A DNA stretch of 64,000 bases, taken from Hyphomicrobiales bacterium (lineage in GTDB: Bacteria > Pseudomonadota > Alphaproteobacteria > Rhizobiales > Xanthobacteraceae). The DNA lies in contig JAGXQU010000191.1 of the NCBI GenBank assembly GCA_018335895.1, forward strand, positions 1-64,000, given 5' to 3'. How positions within the stretch are numbered: the stretch's first letter is position 1; the number at the start of each line of letters is the position of its first letter. The notes under the pieces were generated by a model. The model did not search any database, had not been told where the DNA came from, and saw nothing but the letters and a program-made list of their open reading frames with translations. A program made the position numbers and the translations under genes. This document shows, in pieces, positions 42,714 to 54,641 of the stretch.

Positions 42714-43536
42714 GGGGTTTGGCTCCCCTTGCCTGCGCGTTGGCGACGGCTAGCGCGAGCTCTGGATCGAAGCCGAAATCGGAGAGCATCTCGCCCGCTT
42801 CGCGCATTTCTTCCGAGCGGCGGATGCCGTGTGTCGCCACGCGCTCTTTCATGTCTTCGGCAAGCGCACGCCAATCGATCGGCGGGAACGTCTCATGCAG
42901 GCTCGCGAACACGTTCTCCTGCACGCCCGCATGTGCGGAAGCCTTCGCACAATCGACCAGCAGCGCCTCCAGCCCTTTGATGATAATGCTGCGGCAGAGT
43001 TTGGTCGCGGAGGCATGTCCGATTTCCGGCGAGATCGCCTTGATGTTGAAGCCGAGCGCGTTCAGCCGTTCTGCGGTTTCTTCGGCGCGTTTCCCACCCG
43101 CAAGGATCGGAACACGGATGCCGGGCTTCTTCACCGGCGCCATCACGGCGCCTTCGACGTAGTCTGCGCCCGCCTTCTCGAGATGTGCACTGGCGCGCTG
43201 CTTGGTGCCGGGTGCCGCGGAATTGATGTCGAAGAAAATCTGCCCGCTCTTCAGGAAGTCTGCCGCTTCCGCCGCAACCTTCTCCGTATTCGCAGCGGTG
43301 ACGGCAGATACGACCAGATGCGCGCCGTCACACGCGGCGCGCGCGCTCTCGCGTGCCTCGACCTTGCGCTCGGAAGCCGCGCGCTCATACCCGCTGCGTT
43401 TCGCGCCGTGTTCGCGCAGAATGTCATAGGTCGAAAGCGCGAGTGCCGGGTGGCCCAGCATATCGTCGGCAAAACGCCGGCCGACCTCGCCGAACCCGAT
43501 CAACGCAATACGCAACGTGTTTCTGTCTTCACTCAT
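42706..43536 (-). CDS. NAD(P)-dependent oxidoreductase with DUF1932 C-terminal domain
   Basis: 276 residues. The N-terminal Rossmann fold is IALIGFGEVGRRFADD, like 6-phosphogluconate and beta-hydroxyacid dehydrogenases. The DUF1932 C-terminal domain begins around GHASATKLCRSIIIKGLEAL. Its role in the meta-cleavage cluster is not defined; oxidation of a hydroxyacid or semialdehyde intermediate is possible. It is the first gene of the operon. Confidence 0.85.
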   Translation of the reverse strand: MSEDRNTLRIALIGFGEVGRRFADDMLGHPALALSTYDILREHGAKRSGYERAASERKVEARESARAACDGAHLVVSAVTAANTEKVAAEAADFLKSGQIFFDINSAAPGTKQRASAHLEKAGADYVEGAVMAPVKKPGIRVPILAGGKRAEETAERLNALGFNIKAISPEIGHASATKLCRSIIIKGLEALLVDCAKASAHAGVQENVFASLHETFPPIDWRALAEDMKERVATHGIRRSEEMREAGEMLSDFGFDPELALAVANAQARGAKPRG

Positions 43537-43758
43537 GCAAGGCCTTCCGCGGATATTTCGCGGCGAGCACGAAATATCTGCCTGTCATTTGCGCGAAGCA
43601 ATTGAATTATAGCGAGAATCCTCGGCCCCTGCGGGGCCCGATGCTGCACCCGCGTAAGATTACGCTGTGCCGATTTGCACCGTTGCGGTAGCCCTGAATA
43701 TATGGCGTTCAAAGACCCAAGCCGGGGGCGGCAAACAGGCGGAAACAAAGGGATAAAG
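43537..43758. promoter_or_regulatory. Divergent promoter region (gal-like operon / L,D-transpeptidase)
   Basis: 222 bases with no gene. AT-richer stretches near 43545-43620 are suitable for promoters of the leftward aromatic operon and the rightward transpeptidase, but I see no defined operator. Confidence 0.4.
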
Positions 43759-44355
43759 ATGCGACTGAAAGCACTTCTACTCGCCGTACTGGCGGCAATG
43801 ATCCTCGTTCCCGGGGCGATGGCGCAGGACATGCGCGACCCCGTGACAGGCCAGTGGATCTCGGGCCGGGGCAGCAATCCGAACGCCGCACCGCCGCGGA
43901 TGACCGGCATCTTCTCGGTCTTCGGCGGCTCGGCCTCAATCGACAGCAAGTACGCGCCGGGCAGCATCGTCATCATGACGAAGAAGAAGAAGCTCTATTA
44001 TGTGACGGGTCCGGGTTCCGCGCTCGAATACAACATCGGCATCGGCCGCGCAGGCTTCACCTGGTCGGGTGTACACAAGGTCTCGGCAAAGAAGGAATGG
44101 CCGACCTGGACCCCGCCCGCACAGATGCACGCCCGGCAGCGCGGCTTGCCGAAACAGATGAAGGGCGGCGAAGACAATCCGCTCGGCGCGCGCGCGATCT
44201 ATCTCGGCTCGACGCTCTATCGCATTCACGGCTCAAACGATCCGGACTCGATCGGACAGGCGGACTCTTCCGGCTGCTTCCGCATGCACAATTCGGATGT
44301 GATCGACCTCTACGAGCGAGTTGCGGTCGGCGCGACGGTTTACGTCATCAACTGA
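43759..44355 (+). CDS. L,D-transpeptidase (YkuD family)
   Basis: 198 residues from the ATG at 43759 with GGGAT upstream; the frame is open from 43675. It has a signal peptide (LKALLLAVLAAMILVPGAMA) and a YkuD domain ending in the catalytic motif HGSNDPDSIGQADSSGCFRM (His, Ser, Cys near 173, Arg). It makes 3-3 peptidoglycan cross-links or links proteins to the wall in the periplasm. It is a single gene followed by a strong terminator. Confidence 0.93.
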   Translation: MRLKALLLAVLAAMILVPGAMAQDMRDPVTGQWISGRGSNPNAAPPRMTGIFSVFGGSASIDSKYAPGSIVIMTKKKKLYYVTGPGSALEYNIGIGRAGFTWSGVHKVSAKKEWPTWTPPAQMHARQRGLPKQMKGGEDNPLGARAIYLGSTLYRIHGSNDPDSIGQADSSGCFRMHNSDVIDLYERVAVGATVYVIN

Positions 44356-44370
44356 TCGAGCGACGAAATC

Positions 44371-44406
44371 AAAAAAAGCAAAGGGCCGGTTCTCCGGCCC
44401 TTTTTC
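44371..44406. terminator. Bidirectional rho-independent terminator
   Basis: The stem AGGGCCGG / CCGGCCCT lies within 44382-44401, with TTTTT after it on the plus strand and an A-rich tract (44371-44377) serving the minus strand. It lies between the convergent transpeptidase and DUF971 genes. Confidence 0.85.
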
Positions 44407-44423
44407 TTTAGTGCGCATGTTCT

Positions 44424-44816
44424 TTAGTGCACATGCCTGCGCGGCGTACCCGGATCGCGCGAAAGTCCCTTCGCAGAGAGCTCGTCGAGATAGCGCTGAA
44501 AGCGGGCTTCCTTCTCGCGGCCGAGTTCATGCAAATACGGCCAAGAATAGATTCCGGTCGAGTGCATGTCGTCGAACACCAGACGAACCGCATAATTCCC
44601 GACGGGTTGAACCTCGAGGATCATTACGTTTCGCTTGCCCGGAACGGTCTTACGCTCATCCGGGCTGTGTCCCTGCACTTCCGCGCTTGGGCTTTCGACC
44701 CGCAGGTACTCGGCAGGCAGCGTAAACCGGGTGCCGTCCTCGAAGGCGACCTCCATCGCGCTGCGATTACTCAAGACCCGAATCTCGGTCGGCCAGGGAG
44801 CATTCTCTTCCGCCAT
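44424..44816 (-). CDS. DUF971 domain protein (gamma-butyrobetaine hydroxylase-like N-terminal domain)
   Basis: 130 residues from the ATG at 44816, which has CAGGAGG upstream. DUF971 pattern: [24 protein letters not shown] and [20 protein letters not shown], then WPYLHELG. Stand-alone DUF971 proteins are linked to Fe-S cluster or Mrp systems in many bacteria, and an Mrp/ApbC gene lies about 9 kb away, but no direct link is visible. It is divergent from moaA. Confidence 0.88.
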   Translation of the reverse strand: MAEENAPWPTEIRVLSNRSAMEVAFEDGTRFTLPAEYLRVESPSAEVQGHSPDERKTVPGKRNVMILEVQPVGNYAVRLVFDDMHSTGIYSWPYLHELGREKEARFQRYLDELSAKGLSRDPGTPRRHVH

Positions 44817-44969
44817 TTCATCCTCCTGCCGGGAAATTACCGACACGCACCTGCGCCGGACAAGCCATGCGGCACCGCCGCTTTACCTGCCCGACTTTCT
44901 TGGCCAAAGTCCTATTATATCGGCGCGAAAGACCCAAAATGGGCGAGAACAGGCCAGAATAGACGCCAG

Positions 44970-46007
44970 ATGAATGAAATTCGTCCGATTCCCGGTAGTA
45001 CCGCGGCCTCACCGGCCCTCGTCGACCCGTTCGGCCGGTCGATCAGCTATTTGCGCGTTTCGGTCACCGACCGCTGCGACTTCCGCTGCGTCTATTGCAT
45101 GTCCGAGCACATGACCTTTCTGCCTAAGCCGGACCTTCTGACGCTCGAAGAACTCGACCGCCTCTGCACGGCCTTCGTTTCCCGGGGCGTCGAGAAGCTG
45201 CGGATCACCGGTGGCGAGCCCTTGGTGCGGCGGGATATCATGACGCTGTTCCGTTCGCTCTCGCGGCATCTCGATAGCGGAACACTCAAGGAGCTGACCG
45301 TCACGACCAACGGCTCGCAGCTCACGCGTTTCGCAAGGGAACTCGCGAGCTACGGCGTCAAGCGCATCAACGTCTCGCTCGACACGCTCGATCCGGAGAA
45401 ATTCAAGGCGCTCACGCGCTGGGGCGATCTCTCAAAGGTCCTTGCCGGCATCGACGCCGCGCAGGAAGCCGGCATTCATATCAAGATCAATGCGGTCGCG
45501 CTGAAAGACGACAATGAGCATGAGATCGCATCGCTGATGGAATGGGCGCACGGCCGCGGCATGGACCTCGCGCTGATCGAAGTCATGCCGCTCGGCGACG
45601 TCGGCACCGAGCGCGTGGATCAGTATCTGCCGCTTTCGCTCGTGCGCGCGCGGCTCGCGGAAAAATACACGCTCGAAGACATCGACTTCCGCACCGGCGG
45701 CCCGGCCCGCTACGTGAGCGTGCAGGAAACCGGCGGCAAGCTCGGCTTCATCACGCCGCTCACGCACAATTTCTGCGAGGGCTGCAACCGCGTACGCCTC
45801 ACCTGCACCGGCACGCTCTATATGTGCCTCGGGCAGGAAGACGCCGCCGACCTGCGCGGCCCCATGCGCGCGTCCGCGTCGAACGATCTGCTCTACACCG
45901 CCATGGACGAAGCGATCGCGCGTAAGCCCAAAGGCCACGACTTCGTCATCGACCGCCGCACCAAGCAGCCCGCGGTCGGACGGCATATGAGTCTGACCGG
46001 CGGCTGA
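44970..46007 (+). CDS. moaA: GTP 3',8-cyclase MoaA (molybdenum cofactor)
   Basis: 345 residues. The radical SAM motif is Cys36, Cys40, Cys43 (CDFRCVYC). The C-terminal [4Fe-4S] cluster motif is [13 protein letters not shown], and the functionally needed C-terminal double glycine is present (SLTGG). It turns GTP into 3',8-cyclo-GTP in the first step of molybdopterin synthesis. The frame is open from 44427, overlapping DUF971 on the other strand, but homology begins at MNEIRPIPG, so the ATG at 44970 is used. Confidence 0.96.
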   Translation: MNEIRPIPGSTAASPALVDPFGRSISYLRVSVTDRCDFRCVYCMSEHMTFLPKPDLLTLEELDRLCTAFVSRGVEKLRITGGEPLVRRDIMTLFRSLSRHLDSGTLKELTVTTNGSQLTRFARELASYGVKRINVSLDTLDPEKFKALTRWGDLSKVLAGIDAAQEAGIHIKINAVALKDDNEHEIASLMEWAHGRGMDLALIEVMPLGDVGTERVDQYLPLSLVRARLAEKYTLEDIDFRTGGPARYVSVQETGGKLGFITPLTHNFCEGCNRVRLTCTGTLYMCLGQEDAADLRGPMRASASNDLLYTAMDEAIARKPKGHDFVIDRRTKQPAVGRHMSLTGG

Positions 46008-46033
46008 CGCCGGTTTTCGCAAAGTTTCCACCG

Positions 46034-46984
46034 GTGTCATTCAATCCCGCCGCAGGAGCGCTGTCTGCCAATCTGCGTAGCATCTTCTTCATGATGCTCG
46101 CGTCGGCATCGTTCGCGTCGAACGATATCTGCACCAAGATCGCAGTCCGGTTTCTGCCTGCGCCGGAGATCATCGTCATCCGGGGCGCAACTGCGTTCGT
46201 CTTTGCGTTCGCGCTCGTCTGTTTTCTCTACGGCGTCTCGCAGTTGAAGAAGCTTGCGAACAGGAACGTCATCTGGCGCAGCGTGTTCGAGGGCTCGGTC
46301 GGCCCGATGATCATCACCTGCTACGCATTCCTGCCGCTCGCCACTGTGACCGCAGTGATGCAGGTGGGGCCGTTCCTCGGGATGATCGCCGGAATCTATC
46401 TTTTCAGAGAGTCCGTCGGCTGGCGGCGCTGGTGCGCGGCGCTCATCGCATTCCTTGGCGTACTCTTGATCGTGAAGCCCGGCGCGGAGGCATTTCAACC
46501 GGTTGCACTCGTGGTCATTCTCATCGCCGCCGTGGGCGTCGGCAGGGATATTCAGTCGCGGCGGATCGGAAACGCTGCACCGCCCTTCGTCGTTTCGCTC
46601 GCCACTTCGCTTTCGGGAACGGCGATCGCGCTCCTCCTCACGCCGCTGATGCAGCCGCTCGGAATCAGAGCCTGGGGACCCTGGATCTGGCCCGATCTCG
46701 TTACGTTCGGATTGTGCTGTCTGGCCGGATTTCTCATGGTGCTCGCCAACACCTTCTCGTTTCTCGCCTTCCGCTCCGGCGACATGTCGGTTGTGGCGCC
46801 GTTCCGGTATTTCTATCTTTTCTTCGCGGTGATCGGCGGGATCGTCGTCTTTCTGGAAATCCCGGATCTGCTTTCGCTTGTTGGGATGGCGCTCATCGTC
46901 GCAGCCGGAATTTATCTCTTGCATCGCGAGCGGCTGCGCGCCGGGCGCAAATTGACCGCAACGACACCGGCGGAAGGATCATGA
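46034..46984 (+). CDS. EamA/DMT family transporter, first of tandem pair
   Basis: 316 residues, GTG start, ten predicted membrane helices in two EamA repeats (MMLASASFASNDICTKIAVR; VVAPFRYFYLFFAVIGGIVV). It is a probable inner-membrane metabolite exporter of unknown substrate. It overlaps the next EamA gene by four bases in ATGA. Confidence 0.88.
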   Translation: MSFNPAAGALSANLRSIFFMMLASASFASNDICTKIAVRFLPAPEIIVIRGATAFVFAFALVCFLYGVSQLKKLANRNVIWRSVFEGSVGPMIITCYAFLPLATVTAVMQVGPFLGMIAGIYLFRESVGWRRWCAALIAFLGVLLIVKPGAEAFQPVALVVILIAAVGVGRDIQSRRIGNAAPPFVVSLATSLSGTAIALLLTPLMQPLGIRAWGPWIWPDLVTFGLCCLAGFLMVLANTFSFLAFRSGDMSVVAPFRYFYLFFAVIGGIVVFLEIPDLLSLVGMALIVAAGIYLLHRERLRAGRKLTATTPAEGS

Positions 46985-47847
46985 CAGACACCCGCGCCGC
47001 CAATCGCCGTGGCATGATCTTCATGGTGCTTGCGATGGCGCTGTTTGCCGCAAACGACGCGGGCACGAAATTCGCGGTCAGGACGATTCCGGTTTCCGAG
47101 GTTCTCGTCATTCGGGGCGGGCTGGCGCTGATCTTTCTCGCGATGATCCTTTGGTGGCGGGGTGAACTGCGCGACGCCCCCAAAGTTCTGGACTGGCAGG
47201 TAAGCCTTCGTGGGCTGGCGGAAGCGGCGACGGGCGTGCTGCTGATCTCCGCGCTTGCGCTGATCCCGCTCGGCAACGTGATTACGATCATTCAACTCGT
47301 GCCGTTCATCATGACGATTATCGGCGCCGCATCGCTCGGAGAAAAAGTCGGCTGGAGGCGCTGGCTCGCGGTCGGGGCAGGCTTTGCCGGTGTCTTATTC
47401 GTGGTGAAACCCGCGACCGGTGCATTCGATGTTGCGTCCCTGTACGCGCTTGCGGCCACTTTCACGATCCTGCTTCGCGATATGCTCGCGCGCTCGATTG
47501 GTGCACGCGTGCCCGCATTCGTTGTCGCGCTCGGCTCGATCCTCGCAGGCATCCTGGTCGGAGCGGCGGGCTCGCTGTTCCAGCAATGGCAGGCACCCGA
47601 TCCACTGACACTTCTCAGTTGTCTTTGCTCGGGCGTCTGCCTTGTGCTCGCACAATACTTTATCGTGCTTGCCTATCGCGGCACCGAACTTTCCGCGGTA
47701 GCGCCGTTCCGGTACTCGATCGTAGTATTTGGCGTGCTCTACGGCTTTGTCATTTTCAGCGAACTGCCTGATCTGTGGTCTTTCGCAGGCATGGCGCTGA
47801 TGATCTGTGCCGGCATCTACATGCTGCATCGCGAGGCGCGGCGCTAG
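46981..47847 (+). CDS. EamA/DMT family transporter, second of tandem pair
   Basis: 288 residues, ATG start in an ATGA overlap. It is alignable with the preceding gene throughout (MVLAMALFAANDAGTKFAVR; SAVAPFRYSIVVFGVLYGFV), so the pair arose by tandem duplication. Each repeat contains five helices. A hetero-oligomer is possible because the genes are co-translated, but not shown. Confidence 0.88.
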   Translation: MTDTRAANRRGMIFMVLAMALFAANDAGTKFAVRTIPVSEVLVIRGGLALIFLAMILWWRGELRDAPKVLDWQVSLRGLAEAATGVLLISALALIPLGNVITIIQLVPFIMTIIGAASLGEKVGWRRWLAVGAGFAGVLFVVKPATGAFDVASLYALAATFTILLRDMLARSIGARVPAFVVALGSILAGILVGAAGSLFQQWQAPDPLTLLSCLCSGVCLVLAQYFIVLAYRGTELSAVAPFRYSIVVFGVLYGFVIFSELPDLWSFAGMALMICAGIYMLHREARR

Positions 47848-48054
47848 CGCGATGCGACAACCGGCAGCAAATAACGGTTCCGTAAAAAGCTAATTTCCGT
47901 AATGTTTCCGATGGTTTCCCGCGCATCTAATTGCGCGTCATTCGTATCGTCCCGCCGCTTGATCGATTAGTCCAAATGTCTATGGTGCCCTCAAGGAAGG
48001 GGTTGGCAGGGCTGGAACCGCCCGGAGCCGACCGTAGTGCCCGGGGGGAATAAC

Positions 48055-48642
48055 TTGCGTAGCTTACTCGCAATCAGCCGAGCGATTGACGCCGTCAATA
48101 CGAAGCTCGGCAAGTACATTGCCTGGCTTCTGGTTCTTGCCGTCGTCGTGTCCACGACCAACGCAATCGTCAGAAAACTGCTCAACCAGTCATCGAACGC
48201 CTGGCTCGAACTACAGTGGTATTTATTTGGCGCGGTGTTCCTGTTCTGCGCGGCTTGGACGCTGATCGCGAACGAGCACATCCGCATCGACATCGTGAAC
48301 AACCTGTTCTCCAGACGGGCTCGCAACTGGGTCGATCTGATCGGACATACGTTTGCGCTTCTGCCGTTCTGCATCATCATGGTGTGGACGTCGGTGCCGT
48401 TCTTCCTCACCTCCTACCGGCTCAATGAAACATCCTTCGCGGCCGGCGGCTTGCCGCAATGGATCGCGAAGGGACTGATCCCGCTCGCATTCACGGTCCT
48501 GCTTATCCAGGCCATCTCCGAGATAATCAAACGGATCGGGGTCATTCGGGGCGAGATACCCGATCCCTACGACGGCCCGCAGGTGCATGCCGCGGAGGCT
48601 GAAGCCAAACGGTTGCTTGAGGCGATCGAGAAGAAGTCCTGA
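48055..48642 (+). CDS. TRAP transporter small permease (DctQ family), TTG start
   Basis: 195 residues from a TTG at 48055 with GGGGGG(A) seven bases upstream; a GTG at 48037 is in frame but lies before that site. Four helices and the pattern SSNAWLELQWYLFGAVFLFCAA and NEHIRIDIV place it with DctQ proteins of the larger-subunit TRAP group. It partners the enlarged DctM 27 bases downstream. Confidence 0.87.
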   Translation: MRSLLAISRAIDAVNTKLGKYIAWLLVLAVVVSTTNAIVRKLLNQSSNAWLELQWYLFGAVFLFCAAWTLIANEHIRIDIVNNLFSRRARNWVDLIGHTFALLPFCIIMVWTSVPFFLTSYRLNETSFAAGGLPQWIAKGLIPLAFTVLLIQAISEIIKRIGVIRGEIPDPYDGPQVHAAEAEAKRLLEAIEKKS

Positions 48643-48669
48643 GTCAGCGCGCGTCCGGAGCATAATCAG

Positions 48670-50739
48670 ATGATCGCCTTTATCATTCACAACATGGCGC
48701 CGATCATGTTCGCCACGCTGGTCGTGTGCCTGCTGATCGGCTACCCGGCAGCCTTCACGCTCGCCGCCGTTGGCCTCGTGTTCGGTGTCGTCGGCATCGA
48801 ACTGGGGCTGTTCGCGCCCAACTTCCTGCAAGCGATGCCCGAGCGCGTCTACGGCACGATGAACAACGACACGCTGCTCGCAATTCCATTCTTTACGTTC
48901 ATGGGACTGATCCTCGAACGAAGCGGCATGGCGGAAGACCTGCTCGATACCATCGGACAGGTGTTCGGCCCGATCCGGGGCGGTCTCGCCTATGCGGTGA
49001 TCTTCGTCGGCGCGCTGCTTGCAGCCACCACCGGCGTCGTCGCGGCTTCCGTCATCTCGATGGGCCTGATTTCGCTGCCAATCATGCTGCGTTACGGCTA
49101 CGACCGCCGTCTAGCCACCGGCGTCATCGCGGCGTCCGGCACGCTCGCACAGATCATTCCGCCGTCTCTCGTGCTGATTGTCATGGCCGACCAACTCGGC
49201 CGCTCGGTCGGCGACATGTATGAAGGCGCCTTCGTGCCAGGGCTGGTCCTCTCAGCGCTCTATGCCGGCTACGTTTTCATGGTCGCGATGATCTATCCGA
49301 ACCGCGCCCCGGGACTTCCGCCGGAAGCGCAGACGCTGAAAGAAGACGGCAACAACCGTCCCTTGCGCACGCTGACAAACCTGGCCGGCGTAGTTGCGGC
49401 CATTCCGCTCCTCGTCTTCGTGCTAACCAGCGCCATCCTGAGCGTCATTTTCCTCACGATTTCCGGACTGATCGGGGTCGATGTCGGCGAGGCGCTGAAG
49501 GTGCCGCAGATCGTTCGCGATTATGGCATCGAAGTGGTGGGAGCGCTGTTCGGCATCTACGCACTCTATCTCGGCGTGCGCTCACGAGACTTCGCATCGC
49601 GCCCCCACGCCAATCTGACTTTGCTCGTTCTCGTCAGCGCCCTCGTCGGCATCATGGTCATGCGGTTTACGACCTATCGCGGCGCGGACTTCGTCGTGCT
49701 GACCATGTTCATCGCGATCATCTTTGCGTTCCTGGTATCGGTCGGCGACCGCCATCGCGGCTTCGCCGGCGTGGTTGGCGCGATCTTCGCAATGGGAGTG
49801 GCGTCCTACGTCTACGTTTACCACCCGCTGCCCATCGCAACCGGCATGCTTGCCACGTTCGAGCCGTTGTTCCGCTTGCTAGCCGCCGTTGCCGCCGGTG
49901 CGATCAGCTACTTCGCTATTGCTCTGGTATTGGGCGCGGTACCATTGTTGCGCGAGCCGCTCCTGTCTGAGATGTCCCGCCAGGTGACAGCCGTGATGGT
50001 GCCGCCGCTCGCGCTGATCTTTCTCGTGCTCGGCACGATCTTCATCGGCCTTGCGACACCGACCGAAGGCGGCGCGATGGGTGCCGCTGGCGCCGTTATT
50101 CTCGCCATCATGAAGCGCAGGCTGAACTTCTCGCTGGTCAAGCAGGCGACTGAGTCCACCGCGAAGCTTTCAGCGTTCGTCCTCTTCATCCTGATCGGTG
50201 CCCGCGTGTTCTCGCTCACCTTCTACGGCGTCGATGGTCACAAGTGGGTCGAGGAATTGCTGGTATCGCTGCCTGGCGGACAGATCGGCTTCCTGCTCTT
50301 CGTCAACGCGATGGTCTTCATCCTCGCGTTCTTCCTCGACTTCTTCGAACTCGCGTTCATCATCGTGCCGCTGCTCGCGCCTGCGGCCGAGCGCATCGGC
50401 ATCGACCTGATCTGGTTCGGCGTGATCCTCGGCGTGAACATGCAGACCTCGTTCATGCACCCGCCGTTCGGATTCGCGTTGTTCTACCTGCGCTCCGTGG
50501 CGCCGAAGGAGTCTTACGTCGATCGCGTAAGCGGGCAGCTAACCGCCGGCATCACCACCGGCCAGATTTACTGGGGCGCAGTACCCTTCGTCGTCATCCA
50601 GGTCATCATGGTCATACTGGTGATCGCGTTCCCGCAGATGGTCCTGCATTACAAGGGCGTCGGAACCGGCGTCGATCCGAGCAAGGTCAAGATCGAAATC
50701 CAGTTGCCCGACGAGCCGCTGGGACCACCCAAGTTCTGA
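48670..50739 (+). CDS. TRAP transporter large permease with a large internal insertion (extended DctM)
   Basis: 689 residues, against about 425-440 for usual DctM proteins. Residues 1-210 and about 440-660 are the two normal DctM halves (GALLAATTGVVAASVISMGL; ASGTLAQIIPPSLVLIVMA; FIGLATPTEGGAMGAAGA; FMHPPFGFALFYLRS). Residues about 215-440 are inserted and add several hydrophobic segments (for example LLVFVLTSAILSVIFLTISG and LLVLVSALVGIMVM). It is an importer permease for an organic anion, fed by binding proteins encoded convergently at 50804-53196. The role of the insertion is unknown. Confidence 0.88.
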   Translation: MIAFIIHNMAPIMFATLVVCLLIGYPAAFTLAAVGLVFGVVGIELGLFAPNFLQAMPERVYGTMNNDTLLAIPFFTFMGLILERSGMAEDLLDTIGQVFGPIRGGLAYAVIFVGALLAATTGVVAASVISMGLISLPIMLRYGYDRRLATGVIAASGTLAQIIPPSLVLIVMADQLGRSVGDMYEGAFVPGLVLSALYAGYVFMVAMIYPNRAPGLPPEAQTLKEDGNNRPLRTLTNLAGVVAAIPLLVFVLTSAILSVIFLTISGLIGVDVGEALKVPQIVRDYGIEVVGALFGIYALYLGVRSRDFASRPHANLTLLVLVSALVGIMVMRFTTYRGADFVVLTMFIAIIFAFLVSVGDRHRGFAGVVGAIFAMGVASYVYVYHPLPIATGMLATFEPLFRLLAAVAAGAISYFAIALVLGAVPLLREPLLSEMSRQVTAVMVPPLALIFLVLGTIFIGLATPTEGGAMGAAGAVILAIMKRRLNFSLVKQATESTAKLSAFVLFILIGARVFSLTFYGVDGHKWVEELLVSLPGGQIGFLLFVNAMVFILAFFLDFFELAFIIVPLLAPAAERIGIDLIWFGVILGVNMQTSFMHPPFGFALFYLRSVAPKESYVDRVSGQLTAGITTGQIYWGAVPFVVIQVIMVILVIAFPQMVLHYKGVGTGVDPSKVKIEIQLPDEPLGPPKF

Positions 50740-50748
50740 CAGGACAAT

Positions 50749-50783
50749 AAAAAAAACCCCGGAGCCAAGCTCCGGGGTTTTTC
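50749..50783. terminator. Bidirectional rho-independent terminator
   Basis: AACCCCGGAGC-CAA-GCTCCGGGGTT stem with A-tract before and TTTTT after. It lies between the convergent DctM gene (plus) and DctP gene (minus). Confidence 0.93.
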
Positions 50784-50803
50784 TTCTGTTGTATCCGCGT
50801 GGA

Positions 50804-52068
<1,265 letters not shown>

Positions 52069-52104
52069 AAACTTGTTGTATTCGAAGCCTAGTTTCAGGT
52101 GAAA

Positions 52105-53205
<1,101 letters not shown>

Positions 53206-53459
53206 CTATCTCCCAGACTTGCGGAAAGCACTGCGCCTCCCGCTTGGCGAAATCGCGTAGCACGCTTTCGTGGGATGAAAGCGGGATTAGCCATGCACGA
53301 CGGGCAACTCGCGATGTTGAGCCATGCCCTGCAGCACAACCACGTCGCAGCGAAAGTCGATTAAAGTCTGAGCAGAATTTCTCGTGTGGCGAGGCGGACG
53401 CAATCTAGCTGCGGCAATCCGTGCACGTTACGTTGCGGCATTCGTCGCGCGCGTCGAGA

Positions 53460-54587
53460 TCACGATTCGATGACGATCTTCGGCGCGGCGCGCTTGCCCG
53501 CCGATCCTTCGAGCGTTGCCCGCACCTTGGCTGCGATGTCCTTATAGATTTTCGCGTAAGAGCCGTCCGGCTCGCTCGCGACGATCGGCTTGCCGGAGTC
53601 GGACATTTCGCGGATTTTGAGTTCGAGCGGAATCTCGCCGAGAAACGGAACGCTCCAGCGGTCCGCTTCGCGCCTCGCGCCGCCGTGGCTGAAGATATCC
53701 GAGCGCTCACCGCAATGCGGGCAAAGGAAGTAGCTCATGTTCTCGATGAGACCGAGCACGGGAACGTCCACGCGCTTGAACATCGCGATGCCGCGCCGCG
53801 CGTCGATCAGGGCGAGATCCTGGGGCGTCGAAACGATGACCGCGCCGGCGAGCGGCACCTGCTGCGCAAGCGTGAGCTGCGCGTCACCGGTGCCTGGCGG
53901 CATATCGACGACGATGACGTCGAGCGGTGCCCAGTCCACCTCGCGAAGCATCTGCGTGATCGCGGATTGCACCATCGGGCCGCGCCAGATCATCGGCGTG
54001 TCCTCGTCGATGAGAAACCCGATCGACATGACCTTGAGCCCATAGGCTTCCATCGGCTTCAGCGTGCGGCCACCGAGCAGTTCGGGCTTGCCCTTGAGGG
54101 CGAGCAGGCGCGGCATCGAAGGACCGTAGATGTCCGCGTCGAGCACGCCGACCTTCAGACCGAGCGATTGCAGGCCGAGCGCAAGATTGACTGCCGTTGT
54201 CGATTTGCCGACGCCGCCCTTGCCCGAAGCGACGGCGATAATTGCCTTCACACCGGGAACGCCCGGCGCGGCCTTGGCTGCCGGCTGACTGCCTGGACCG
54301 CCCTGCGATGCCGCCTGCGGCGCGGCAGAGGGAGAGCCCGGTCTCTTCTCAGCCGTCAGGGCGATCAACACCGAAGCGACGCCCGGCGTCGCCTTGATGA
54401 CCTCTTCGGCCTGCCTGCGCACGCTTTCCCAAGCCTGCGCTTCGGCGGCATCCACCGTCAGCGAGCAGAAGACTTTTCCGCCGGTTACGACGATGCCGGA
54501 CAGCTTGCCGGACGTGACGATATCCTTGCCGTCGGGGCCCTTAACGGATTTGAGCGCTTCGGTGATGGTAGCGGAGGTGGCGGTCAT
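53460..54587 (-). CDS. apbC: Iron-sulfur cluster carrier protein Mrp/ApbC (MRP-like P-loop NTPase)
   Basis: 375 residues from the ATG at 54587 with GGGAGAAAAG upstream. N-terminal MIP18-like domain (residues about 1-80), a Pro/Ala-rich linker, then the deviant Walker A ASGKGGVGKSTTAV, ADIYGPSMP, VVDMPPGTGD, and the CxxC motif SYFLCPHCG that holds a bridging cluster. It inserts or carries [4Fe-4S] clusters in the cytoplasm. It is divergent from nothing close and lies after the TRAP binding proteins. Confidence 0.94.
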   Translation of the reverse strand: MTATSATITEALKSVKGPDGKDIVTSGKLSGIVVTGGKVFCSLTVDAAEAQAWESVRRQAEEVIKATPGVASVLIALTAEKRPGSPSAAPQAASQGGPGSQPAAKAAPGVPGVKAIIAVASGKGGVGKSTTAVNLALGLQSLGLKVGVLDADIYGPSMPRLLALKGKPELLGGRTLKPMEAYGLKVMSIGFLIDEDTPMIWRGPMVQSAITQMLREVDWAPLDVIVVDMPPGTGDAQLTLAQQVPLAGAVIVSTPQDLALIDARRGIAMFKRVDVPVLGLIENMSYFLCPHCGERSDIFSHGGARREADRWSVPFLGEIPLELKIREMSDSGKPIVASEPDGSYAKIYKDIAAKVRATLEGSAGKRAAPKIVIES

Positions 54588-54641
54588 TCTTCTTTTCTCC
54601 CACCCTAGGAATAGCACTTCCGGCGGAAATATTCCTCGCGG

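Noticed and set aside
44427..44969. N-terminal extension of moaA
   Set aside because: The extra 181 codons run antisense to DUF971 and its promoter; MoaA homology begins at 44970.
46037..46924. 295-residue minus-strand frame opposite the first EamA gene
   Set aside because: Highly charged, no homology motif, fully antisense to a clear membrane transporter. Similar long antisense frames at 52099-53364, 53421-54608, 59600-60796 and 62744-63694 were rejected for the same reason.
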